Source: Bradyrhizobium sp. 195
GTDB lineage: Bacteria; Pseudomonadota; Alphaproteobacteria; Rhizobiales; Xanthobacteraceae
DNA length: 64,000 nt
Direction: 5' to 3'
Assembly: GCF_023101665.1 (NCBI RefSeq)
Contig: NZ_CP082161.1
Coordinates: forward strand, 4,712,001 to 4,776,000
Shown here piece after piece: positions 1 through 9,404 of this stretch (the stretch's first letter is position 1; each line of letters opens with the position of its first letter). The translations under genes and the position numbers were made by a program. Below the pieces are notes generated by a model. It made no database searches and had not been told where the DNA came from. It was given only the letters and a program-made list of their open reading frames with translations.

Positions 1-312
1 TGGGCCGTCAACAACGTCCTGTTCTACGGCACAGGTGGTTACGCCTGGATCGACAACAAGATCACCGCCGGCACGCCTGGCCTGACCTTCTCCGAGTCCA
101 AGTGGCATTCGGGTTGGACCGTCGGCGCTGGCATCGAGGCCTTCTTCGCTCCGCAGTGGTCGGTCAAGGGCGAGTACCTCTATCGCAGCCTGGGCGGCGA
201 GACCTATTTCTCGGGCATCGGCGCTCCGGTTAACACCGGCACCCTCAACCTCCACACCGTGCAGGTCGGCGTGAACTATCACTTCGGCGCCCCGGTGGTC
301 GCCAAGTACTAA
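1..312 (+). CDS. Outer-membrane beta-barrel protein, C-terminal part (cut by window start)
   Basis: The frame is open from base 1 and stops at 310-312. The visible 103 residues alternate hydrophobic and polar positions with many aromatics and glycines, as in transmembrane beta-strands. They end in YHFGAPVVAKY, close to the terminus of the next gene (YTFGGPVVARY). This matches the C-terminal half of the porin-like Omp25/31 (OmpA-like 8-strand barrel) family common in rhizobia, where the last strand directs insertion by the Bam complex. The start and signal peptide lie outside the window. It is a tandem paralogue of the gene at 537. Family call fairly sure; ligand or structural role unknown. 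Confidence 0.85.
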   Translation, partial: WAVNNVLFYGTGGYAWIDNKITAGTPGLTFSESKWHSGWTVGAGIEAFFAPQWSVKGEYLYRSLGGETYFSGIGAPVNTGTLNLHTVQVGVNYHFGAPVVAKY

Positions 313-340
313 GTCAACGCTCCAACGCTTCGCGTTACGA

Positions 341-368
341 AAGGCCGGCCTCGCGCCGGCCTTTTTGT
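341..368 (+). terminator. Rho-independent terminator
   Basis: A perfect GC-rich stem (AAGGCCGGC / GCCGGCCTT) with a 5-base loop is followed by a T-rich tract, 28 bases after the stop of the upstream barrel gene. Almost the same hairpin follows the next barrel gene. Confidence 0.9.
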
Positions 369-536
369 TTGTCCGCGACAACCCGCTTGCTGGCCAGCGT
401 TTTTGGAGAGATGTGGCGCCCGGGTGACACAACCTTTGGCTTCAATGGTATAAAACAATGGCATTGGTCGGGCATAGGTCCGCTGCTCTTCCGCTTTTTG
501 GAAGGCAAAAACGAGAAACGGAACTGGGGAATCGAT

Positions 537-1289
537 ATGAAGAAGATTTTGCTGGCTTCGGCCGGTTTGTTCGTACTCAGCGCGCTGGCACCGGCCTCGG
601 CGGCCGATTTGGCGGCCCGCCCCTACACCAAGGCTCCGGTCGCGCCGATCGCAATGTATAATTGGAGCGGTTTCTACATCGGCATCAACGGCGGTGGCGC
701 CTCGAGCCGCAATTGCTGGGATGTCAACAATATCTTCGGCATTGCAGGACCAGACACGCCCGAAGGCTGTCACAATGCAACCGGCGGCGTCGTCGGTGGC
801 CAGGTCGGTTATCGCTGGCAGTCGGCCAACTGGGTGTTTGGTCTCGAAGCTCAGGGCGACTGGGCCAACCTGAAGGGCTCCAATACGAGCTTGGTGCTTG
901 GGCCGCCCGCGCTGGTCAACCAGACCAAGATCGATGCGCTGGGCCTGTTCACCGGCCAGATCGGCTACGCCTGGAACAACGTGCTCTGGTATGTGAAGGG
1001 CGGCGCGGCCGTCACGCACGCCAAATATAACGGTCTGCTGGGCGGCGTCGTCCTCGATAGCGCCAGCGAAACGCGCTGGGGCGGCGCGGTCGGCACCGGC
1101 GTGGAATTCGGTTTCGCCCCGAACTGGTCCGTCGCGATCGAGTACGACCATCTGTTCATGGGCCGCCGCAACAACTCGTTCACGATTCTCGGTGTCAACG
1201 ACCGCATCGACCGTATCAAGCAGGACGTCGACATGGGCACCGTCCGCCTCAACTACACCTTTGGCGGCCCGGTGGTCGCCCGGTATTGA
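537..1289 (+). CDS. Outer-membrane beta-barrel protein (Omp25/31-like)
   Basis: A 250-residue protein. The ATG at 537 was chosen because it opens a classic signal peptide (MKKILLASAGLFVLSALAPASA, written here only to mark residues 1-22) with cleavage before ADLAARP; the frame stays open upstream but that stretch is not protein-like. The mature part starts with the WSGFYIGINGG type first strand seen in rhizobial Omp25/31 proteins and ends in a terminal aromatic strand. It probably sits in the outer membrane as an 8-stranded barrel. It is a tandem duplicate of the preceding gene and each copy has its own terminator. No regulator site was recognised. Exact physiological role unknown. Confidence 0.88.
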   Translation: MKKILLASAGLFVLSALAPASAADLAARPYTKAPVAPIAMYNWSGFYIGINGGGASSRNCWDVNNIFGIAGPDTPEGCHNATGGVVGGQVGYRWQSANWVFGLEAQGDWANLKGSNTSLVLGPPALVNQTKIDALGLFTGQIGYAWNNVLWYVKGGAAVTHAKYNGLLGGVVLDSASETRWGGAVGTGVEFGFAPNWSVAIEYDHLFMGRRNNSFTILGVNDRIDRIKQDVDMGTVRLNYTFGGPVVARY

Positions 1290-1325
1290 TCGGAAGTCCC
1301 GATCTACCGACGTCACATCGTCACG

Positions 1326-1355
1326 AAAGGCCGGCCTTGCGCCGGCCTTTTTGTT
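1326..1355 (+). terminator. Rho-independent terminator
   Basis: Stem AAGGCCGGC / GCCGGCCTT with a 5-base loop and a TTTTTG tail, 37 bases after the barrel stop. It is nearly identical to the terminator at 341-368, including the flanking ACGA and TTTTTGTTTG. Confidence 0.9.
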
Positions 1356-1462
1356 TGGGCGGACACGTCCCGCGAGGTTCCGCCCGCCCCGCTCCTGCCA
1401 GATGCCGCCAGCGCGCCAACATTCCGTTGACGATTCGCAACTCCCTCTGGAAATCCGCCCGC

Positions 1463-1477
1463 GTTCTTCCTACGTTC
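1463..1477 (+). promoter_or_regulatory. LexA (SOS) box of uvrA
   Basis: The sequence is GTTC-TTCCTAC-GTTC, an exact GTTC-N7-GTTC direct repeat, the established LexA operator of alphaproteobacteria. It lies 96 bases upstream of the uvrA start, where repression of the promoter would be expected. Seen directly; binding by LexA is inferred. Confidence 0.85.
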
Positions 1478-1573
1478 GCTGCCAACCCCATCGGCGCCGA
1501 TCCCGGTTCCGGGCGAAGCGCGCCTTGACGTTGGCGCGATCGCGAGCCTTTGGGCTCCTTGAGGGCAACTCGG

Positions 1574-4555
<2,982 letters not shown>

Positions 4556-4573
4556 TTGCTCTGAACCGAAGCC

Positions 4574-4603
4574 GTAGGGCGGATTAGCGAAGCGTAATCC
4601 GCC
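4574..4603. repeat. REP-like palindrome (GTAGGGCGGATTAGC family)
   Basis: A 30-base imperfect palindrome, GGCGGATTAGCG / CGTAATCCGCC, lies just after uvrA. Close relatives occur at 6392-6472 (two facing copies) and a diverged one at 48461-48491. These look like short extragenic palindromes that form hairpins in DNA or at mRNA 3' ends. Confidence 0.8.
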
Positions 4604-4683
4604 ACTGCTCTTCCTGCGCAACGAGCTGGACCACGCATCGTGATCCCGCCCGACGAACCACGCACGATCGGGGAAGAACCGAC

Positions 4684-5253
4684 ATGTCCGCAGGACTTGT
4701 GCAAACCTATCGCGCCTTCGCCTACAACAATGCCTGGGCGAACCATCGGCTGCTCGCGGCCTGCGCCGCGCTGTCCCAGCCGGAATTCGAAGCCCACCGC
4801 ACCGGCTTCTTTCCAAGCCTGCAGCGCACGCTGAACCACATCTACGTCATCGATCTCTTCTACATCGACGCGCTCGAGGGTGGCCGGCTCGGACCACGAG
4901 CCTGGGAGAACGAAGTTCCGTTTCCTGCCCTCACTGCGCTGAAATCCGCGCAAGCCGCGATGGACAAGCGCCTGATCGCCATCTGCGATGCACTGACGCC
5001 CGCGGGGCTCGATGAGGTCGTGAAGATCAACCGCGATACACGCGTGCAGACCGAGCGGTGCGACCGGCTGCTCATGCATCTCTTCCAGCACCAGATCCAT
5101 CATCGGGGACAGGCGCATGCGATGCTGTCCGAGACAACCGTCGCGCCGCCGCAACTCGACGAGTTCTTTGCGGAAGGCGAAGCGCCACTCCGGGCTGCCG
5201 AGTTCGCCAAGTTCGGCTGGACCGAAGAGACCGTCTGGACATCCCGGACGTAA
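4684..5253 (+). CDS. DinB-family protein
   Basis: A 189-residue cytoplasmic protein of the DinB/YfiT-like metalloenzyme fold. The ATG is preceded by GGGGAAG. Helical DinB features are visible: the N-terminal YNNAWANHRLL helix, His52 in LNHIYVIDLFY, and the HHRGQAH run at 138-144, which together supply the usual three-histidine metal site. In Bacillus dinB belongs to the SOS regulon, but most members have no proven role and several are thiol-dependent transferases. It stands alone between uvrA and a toxin-antitoxin remnant, and no SOS box was seen before it. Family call strong, substrate unknown. Confidence 0.88.
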   Translation: MSAGLVQTYRAFAYNNAWANHRLLAACAALSQPEFEAHRTGFFPSLQRTLNHIYVIDLFYIDALEGGRLGPRAWENEVPFPALTALKSAQAAMDKRLIAICDALTPAGLDEVVKINRDTRVQTERCDRLLMHLFQHQIHHRGQAHAMLSETTVAPPQLDEFFAEGEAPLRAAEFAKFGWTEETVWTSRT

Positions 5254-5362
5254 GCCACGCCAAAAACTCCGGCGGCACATGGTCGGTCAGCCACACGCCA
5301 TTGTCTGCGCGAAAAACGTGAAGCCCTTGGCATGCATGCCGCCGGAATCGATCTTGGAGACG

Positions 5363-5431
5363 ATCGCATCCAACGCGACGCATGGCTTCCGCGAGTGCTG
5401 GTGGAAGCTGAGCATCGATTAGGAAGCGCAA
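5363..5431 (-). pseudogene. Remnant of a DUF5615 PIN-like toxin
   Basis: Reading minus from TTG at 5431, two bases beyond the antitoxin stop, the first 23 codons give (L)RFLIDAQLPPALAEAMRR..., the usual N-terminus of DUF5615 toxins, with the Asp of the PIN-like site. After about residue 23 the frame no longer resembles the family: it lacks the later acidic residues and runs on opposite the DinB gene to 5072. No other frame restores the rest. The gene therefore appears to have lost its 3' three-quarters. A short minus frame across the same bases (ATG near 5413, ending in ...FTFFAQTMACG) is open for 42 codons but was not recognised. Confidence 0.6.
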
Positions 5432-5432
5432 A

Positions 5433-5660
5433 CTATTTGGCCGCTCTGATCGGGTGATCGACCTGACGGGCGGCATAGGCGAGCGCCGCGTCGATGTCGG
5501 CCTCTTCTAGATATGGATAGTCTTCTAAAATGCTCTCACGCGACTGTCCCGCGGACAACAGTCCCAAGACGTCGGCGACCGTGATGCGGAGATCGCGAAT
5601 ACAAGGGCGCCCATGCATACGCTGGGGATCGACCGTAATCCTTGCCAGTAGCTCCGTCAT
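5433..5660 (-). CDS. DUF433 antitoxin
   Basis: A 75-residue protein. The ATG at 5660 has AGAGGTG six bases upstream and is preferred to one 18 bases earlier. The sequence shows the DUF433 pattern: RITVDPQRMHGRPCIRDLRI, then a GLLSAGQSRESILEDYPYL helix pair and DIDAALAYAA, a MerR/xre-like small DNA-binding fold. DUF433 proteins are normally encoded immediately before a DUF5615 toxin, and here the remains of one begin two bases after the stop. The antitoxin seems intact while the toxin is not, so it is now probably an orphan or an immunity relic. Confidence 0.85.
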   Translation of the reverse strand: MTELLARITVDPQRMHGRPCIRDLRITVADVLGLLSAGQSRESILEDYPYLEEADIDAALAYAARQVDHPIRAAK

Positions 5661-5761
5661 CTGGCACCTCTGGATCAAAATATAGCATCTCTCGTCGCAT
5701 TGGTCAGCGCGTCCCCGGCTGAACGGGATGCGCAGGTCCGCTTGGCTCTTCCGTCTCCTCC

Positions 5762-6415
5762 ATGCCCTACGCCCTCGCCATCTTCGACCTCGACGGCACG
5801 CTGGCCGACAGCTTCCCGTGGTTCCTGCGCACCATCAACGATGTCGCCGATCGCTTCAATTTTCGTCGTGTCTCGGATGGGGAGATCGAAGAGCTCAGGC
5901 ATGCATCGAGCCGGGAGATCCTCACCCGGCTCGAGGTACCCTTGTGGAAGCTGCCGGCGATCGCGCGGCATGCGCGGCGGCTGAAGGCGGAGGCGGCAGC
6001 CGAGATTCCGCTGTTTGCGGGCGTCGAGACGATGCTGCGGACGCTTAGCGAGAATGGCGTGCAGCTGGCGCTGGTGACCTCCGACAGCGAGGCCAATGCG
6101 CGCGAGAAGCTTGGGGATGCCGCCGCGCTGTTTTCGCATTTCGACTGTGCAGCGTCGCTGTTCGGCAAGCCCGCGAAATTCCGCCGGGTCGTGCGGCGCG
6201 CGGGCGTCCAGCCAGGCAACGTGATTGCGATCGGCGACGAGGTGCGCGACGTCGACGCGGCCCGCGCCGTTGGCATCGCCTGCGGCGCGGTATGCTGGGG
6301 TTACGCGGCGCCGGCGGCGTTGCGGGCGCTGGGGCCGGATCACGTGTTCGAGCGGATGGATGAGATTGTGTTGACGCTGTGCCCCGGTGCCGTAGGGCGG
6401 ATTAGCGGAGCGTAA
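5762..6415 (+). CDS. HAD-superfamily phosphatase (phosphoglycolate phosphatase-like)
   Basis: A 217-residue soluble hydrolase. All four HAD motifs are visible: FDLDGTLAD (nucleophile Asp9, acid/base Asp11), TSDS near residue 107, the Lys in FGKPAKF, and GDEVRDVDAA. A helical cap lies between motifs I and II, as in Gph/PGMB-like members that dephosphorylate small organic phosphates. No strong ribosome site is evident before the ATG. The last eight or so codons (VGRISGA) and the stop lie inside a REP palindrome, so the C-terminus has been set by the repeat. Substrate cannot be assigned from sequence. Confidence 0.88.
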   Translation: MPYALAIFDLDGTLADSFPWFLRTINDVADRFNFRRVSDGEIEELRHASSREILTRLEVPLWKLPAIARHARRLKAEAAAEIPLFAGVETMLRTLSENGVQLALVTSDSEANAREKLGDAAALFSHFDCAASLFGKPAKFRRVVRRAGVQPGNVIAIGDEVRDVDAARAVGIACGAVCWGYAAPAALRALGPDHVFERMDEIVLTLCPGAVGRISGA

Positions 6416-6472
6416 TCCGCCGATCGATCGTCGATGCTAGATGGCGGATTACGCTTCGCTAATCCGCCCTAC
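6392..6472. repeat. Pair of inverted REP-like palindromes (BIME-like)
   Basis: Two copies of the GTAGGGCGGATTAGCG...CGTAATCCGCC unit face each other across a 20-base spacer, between the convergent HAD and beta-propeller genes. The pair could fold into one long hairpin and may act as a bidirectional transcript end. The left copy encodes the last codons and stop of the HAD gene. Confidence 0.85.
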
Positions 6473-6477
6473 ACGCC

Positions 6478-7446
6478 CTACTCCGTCTTCCGCAAAAACG
6501 CCCCGAACGCGCGCGGGCCGTCTCCGGTCTTGATCTCGCCGATCACCTTCAGCTCAGTCGCGTCGATGATGCTGAGCGTGTTGCTCTCCCAGCAGGCGAC
6601 GATGACGCGCTTGCCGTCGGCGGTTGCATTGATGCCTTCGGGATAGTCGCCGACATTGATCCGCTTGATCGGCTTCAGGCTCGCCAGGTCGAACACGCTG
6701 ACGGTGCCGCCATATTGATCACTGACGAAGCCACGCCCCAGCGTCAGCGCCACCGCGTAGGGCCGCATCCCGACCGGCACGCGCCCGATCTCGCGCATCT
6801 CCGCGATGTCGATCACGGATACGTCGTCGGAGCCGACATTGGCGGTGTAGGCGCGCTTGCCGTCCGCGTCGATGGTGACGCCGAACGGACGGGTGCCGAC
6901 CTTGATCGTCGCCTTGCGCTGACGCGCCGTGGTGTCCACCACCGAGACGCTGTCGTCGTCACGGTCCGCCGAGAGCAGCAGCTTGCCGTCCGGCGTCACC
7001 GCCAGCCCCGAGGGCGAAGCGCCGACCGCGATGCTGGCGGTGACGCTGCGCGAGGCCGTGTCGATCACCCGCACCGCGGCGGCATACCAGTCGGCGACAT
7101 AGACCGACTTGCCGTCGGGCGCCACCGCAATGCCGAGCGGCCCGCCACCGACCTCGATGCGTCCGGCAACCTGCCGCGTGGTGGCGTCGACGACCGTCAC
7201 CGCCTTGGCGTCGGGGCTCGTCACATAGGCAAAGCGTCCGTCGGCGCTGACGGCCACCCCCGCCGGCTTGCCGCCGATGGCGATGGTTGCCACGCTACGC
7301 GAGGTCGCGAGGTCCACGACCATCAGATCGTCGCTGAGCTGGTTGGTGACGAACGCCTCTTCAGCGCACGCGCTGCCGGGACCAGCCCAGCAAAGGCTGG
7401 CAACGAGCGCCGCCAAGAGCAGCGCCCGCAAGTCCAGTGCCCGCAC
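6478..7446 (-). CDS. Secreted YVTN-type beta-propeller protein
   Basis: A 322-residue protein that starts at a GTG two bases after the stop of the upstream SRPBCC gene, so the two are probably translationally coupled. Residues 1-28 form a signal peptide ending ...PGSACAEE. The remainder is about seven repeats of the YVTN/NHL style, e.g. GxxPxGVAVSADGRFAYVTSPDAK, VDTTARQ and TIDADGKRAYTANVGSDDVSVID, predicting a periplasmic propeller. Proteins of this type accompany PQQ-dependent alcohol oxidation loci, and the neighbour resembles MxaD. No dehydrogenase gene is seen here, so a role in alcohol oxidation is only an inference. Confidence 0.85.
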   Translation of the reverse strand: MRALDLRALLLAALVASLCWAGPGSACAEEAFVTNQLSDDLMVVDLATSRSVATIAIGGKPAGVAVSADGRFAYVTSPDAKAVTVVDATTRQVAGRIEVGGGPLGIAVAPDGKSVYVADWYAAAVRVIDTASRSVTASIAVGASPSGLAVTPDGKLLLSADRDDDSVSVVDTTARQRKATIKVGTRPFGVTIDADGKRAYTANVGSDDVSVIDIAEMREIGRVPVGMRPYAVALTLGRGFVSDQYGGTVSVFDLASLKPIKRINVGDYPEGINATADGKRVIVACWESNTLSIIDATELKVIGEIKTGDGPRAFGAFLRKTE

Positions 7447-7448
7447 GA

Positions 7449-8015
7449 TCAGCTACCGCTCTCGATCTTCTTCTTCAGCGCCTCGAGGCCGGTCTTGTAG
7501 AGCTCGCTCACCGCCTTCACCGCGGCCTCGTCGCTCAGCTCCGGCGGCGGATCGTTGTTGGGAAAGCCGCGGTAGAACGCGCCGGCCCATTCCAACTTGG
7601 ACTTGCCGTCGGGCGCCGGCGACACCGTCAAGGTCGAGGAATAATTGGTCACCGGCAGCACCTTCACGTCGACCTTGGTGATCCGGTACGAGTAGCTCTG
7701 CATGTCGGGCTCGTATTTGTAGAGCTCCTCCTCGACCGTCGGGCCGCCTGTCAGGGTCAGCGTCCGCGTCGCGCCGATCTCGTTGCCCTTCTCACCCGTG
7801 GTCTTGGTGACGATCGGGAGCCAGCTCATGTCCTGGAAATTGGAGATCGCGGCCCAGACCTTGGCCGGCGGCGCACTGATCTCGATGGATTCCCGCACCT
7901 TCTGCCGAGTCGGCCCATGCGCCCACGCCGGGCCAAAGGTCGCCGTCAAGCCTGCCGCCCCAATCACAGCCAGCGCCGCAGCCACCGCCGTGCGCCGTCC
8001 AATCGTCACCCTCAT
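7449..8015 (-). CDS. MxaD-like periplasmic SRPBCC-family protein
   Basis: A 188-residue protein with ATG at 8015 behind GAGGAAA. It has a Sec or Tat-style signal (MRVTIGRRTAVAAALAV... ending PAWAHG), followed by a START/Bet v1-like domain: IEISAPPAKVWAAISNF, DMSWLP, and a C-terminal long helix (DEAAVKAVSELYKTGLEAL). The mature start HGPT..KV and domain order resemble MxaD, a periplasmic protein reported to help methanol dehydrogenase pass electrons to cytochrome cL. It is first in a two-gene operon with the beta-propeller gene. The MxaD link is by resemblance only. Confidence 0.8.
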   Translation of the reverse strand: MRVTIGRRTAVAAALAVIGAAGLTATFGPAWAHGPTRQKVRESIEISAPPAKVWAAISNFQDMSWLPIVTKTTGEKGNEIGATRTLTLTGGPTVEEELYKYEPDMQSYSYRITKVDVKVLPVTNYSSTLTVSPAPDGKSKLEWAGAFYRGFPNNDPPPELSDEAAVKAVSELYKTGLEALKKKIESGS

Positions 8016-8396
8016 CTCGTTTCCTCATACGTCCAGTTGATCATGCGCGACTTGGAATGCGCGCTCCGGTCATCCTAGCGTATTTTGGGGCCGAGGGGAG
8101 ACCGGTTCGTGGCGCCCTTGCGGCGGCACTCGGCACAGCCCACAACCTGTTGCGCTGCCTGTCGGGCAAAACACCCGATGGGAGGGTCAACGCCATCAGG
8201 TTTAAATAATTCTCTTTATCAGAATTTCGGATTATCGTATAGAAAAGCCACCCCAACCCGGCCGAGGGGCGCATCGCGATCGTCACGACATGCGGGATGG
8301 GACGTGGTGGACGCTGCTTGCGTCGGCGCAAGGCGTGGTTGCAGGGCGGGTCACACCATGAGCAGTTACCCCTCGCGCATACGACCGGCGCGCTCA

Positions 8397-8692
8397 GCGT
8401 ACGGCAAAATCGTGTGGTCCTGGCGCCCAGGGTCTGTGCGCCAAGTGTTGCGGTGATGTGGCGGCCCAACCGGGCGTGCAACATCAGCCATCCGCAAGGC
8501 GACGGGGCAATAGTGCATCGCTCCCCGGGGAGAGCACGACATAAGCCGTAAAACCACTGCGCAGGGAAGGCCGGATGTCTGGCTTCACCTGTATGCCGCT
8601 GTGCAGCTGTTTTCAGCACACGCTTCGCACAGTGGACCGCGGGTGCCAGCCGGCACCCGACCTTCCCTGCGCCCTCGGCGTTTTCGAGGGCG
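8397..8692 (+). repeat. Structured dispersed element, copy 1 (about 300 bp)
   Basis: This segment shares ordered blocks with the minus-strand copy at 51921-52220: GCGTACGGCAAAA-CGTGTGGTCC at the left, CCCAACCGGGC, a GGGAGA-CACG-CATAAGCCGT block, GCGCAGGGAAGGCCG, ACCTGTATGC-GCTGTGC, GACCGCGGGTGCC-GCCGGCACCCG, CCTTCCCTG-GCCCTC. The GCGCAGGGAAGGCCGG block (about 8560) can pair with CCGACCTTCCCTGCGC (about 8658-8673) around an inner GCGGGTGCC/GGCACCCG hairpin. A final GCCCTCG/CGAGGGC hairpin closes the element. It has no coding capacity in common with copy 2. Confidence 0.75.
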
Positions 8693-8773
8693 GCAACGGC
8701 CGCAAAACTCGGGCGGAATACGCCGCGAGAACGGGAAACCGCGCGTGCGATTGAGTTTCGAACATGAAGACGA

Positions 8774-8945
8774 ATACCGCTCTCGTGCCCCGGACGCAGC
8801 GCAGCGCCCCGGCGATGCGAAGCATCGCCCGGTGCGGTGCGCTGCAGAGCCGGGGCCCGTCGCAGCGATATGCGCGGCTTCTGGGTCCCGGCTCTGCACC
8901 GCACCGCTTGCGCGTTGCGGCTTGTCCGGGACACGAACGTGGCGA
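8774..8945 (+). repeat. Dispersed GC-rich repeat, second family
   Basis: The segment from CTCTCGTGCCCCGGACGCAGCGCAGCG through GGGTCCCGGCTCTGC to GTCCGGGACACGA has inverted ends (CGTGCCCCGGACGC / GCTTGTCCGGGACACG). A diverged copy in opposite orientation lies at 51395-51575. It abuts the HigA antitoxin gene. Confidence 0.75.
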
Positions 8946-8950
8946 GCAGA

Positions 8951-9196
8951 TCAAGCCGCGTCGGCGGGCCTCACACGTCGAGCGATCTCCGCGCCCTTCT
9001 CCCGCTCGACGACACCGATGTCGTACTGCCCCTGCAAGTCCAACCAGAATTGAGGACTGTTGCCGAAATATCGACCAAGGCGCACCGCGGTGTCAGCCGA
9101 GATACCTCTGCGTCCATTCAGAATATCGGTAATCCGCCCCGAGGGAACGCCGATGTCGAGTGAAAGCCTGTTGGCGCTCAGCCCTCGCGCAACCAA
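8951..9196 (-). CDS. higA: HigA-family XRE antitoxin (orphan)
   Basis: An 81-residue helix-turn-helix protein of the HigA/VapI group: GLSANRLSLDIGVPSGRITDILNGRRGISADTA covers the HTH, then LGRYFGNSPQFWLDLQ, all typical. The only ordinary start is TTG at 9196. The frame continues upstream with ...RADIHPGRPLKREL, and IHPG is the usual N-terminus of HigA, but no ATG, GTG or TTG precedes it before a stop. Either a rare start codon is used or the protein now lacks about 15 N-terminal residues. The partner toxin next door is broken. HigA normally represses its own operon through DNA binding. Confidence 0.82.
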   Translation of the reverse strand: MVARGLSANRLSLDIGVPSGRITDILNGRRGISADTAVRLGRYFGNSPQFWLDLQGQYDIGVVEREKGAEIARRVRPADAA

Positions 9197-9227
9197 TTCG
9201 CGCTTGAGCGGCCGTCCGGGATGGATG

Positions 9228-9359
9228 TCAGCCCTTGTGATACTCGACGATTTCTACCTCGTAGGCATCGCCCTTGCTGAATTCGAAGCAAATGCGCCAA
9301 CGCTCATTGACCGTCATTGCTCATTGTCCCCTGCGATCGCCCTTCAGCTTGTGCAATCC
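9228..9359 (-). pseudogene. higB: Broken higB/relE-type toxin
   Basis: Reading minus, codons give GLHKLKGDRRGQ, stop, AMTVNERWRICFEF, then SKGDAYEVEIVEYHKG and a normal stop at 9228. This is the C-terminal half of a HigB/RelE mRNA interferase. An in-frame TGA at 9321-9323 replaces what is normally Trp in the GQWAM stretch. The N-terminal half is missing: recognisable homology stops about 45 bases before the end of the upstream PPC gene. The toxin is therefore truncated and also carries a nonsense codon. HigA overlaps its 3' end as in intact loci. Confidence 0.85.
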
Positions 9360-9404
9360 GACGCAACCGGCAGGATACGCCCGGCGCAAGCCCCGACCGC
9401 AAGG

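Larger units (their letters stand above)
8016..8950. other. Gene-free tract made largely of dispersed repeats
   Basis: No convincing gene is present in these 935 bases. Long open frames on both strands are low-complexity translations of repeat DNA with no signal, motif or ribosome site. Bases 8397-8692 and 8774-8945 match, with divergence, segments near 52 kb (listed separately). An AT-rich patch at about 8200-8245 may mark a junction between older and newer insertions. Confidence 0.7.

Noticed and set aside
5288..5413. 42-codon minus frame ending in FTFFAQTMACG across the DUF5615 remnant
   Set aside because: The frame looks somewhat protein-like but has no recognised family and no ribosome site, so it is mentioned only under the pseudogene.
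8041..8934. 297-codon minus frame in the 8-9 kb repeat tract
   Set aside because: No similarity, no ribosome site and an Arg/Ala/Pro-biased composition. It overlaps the dispersed repeats and reads as noise.
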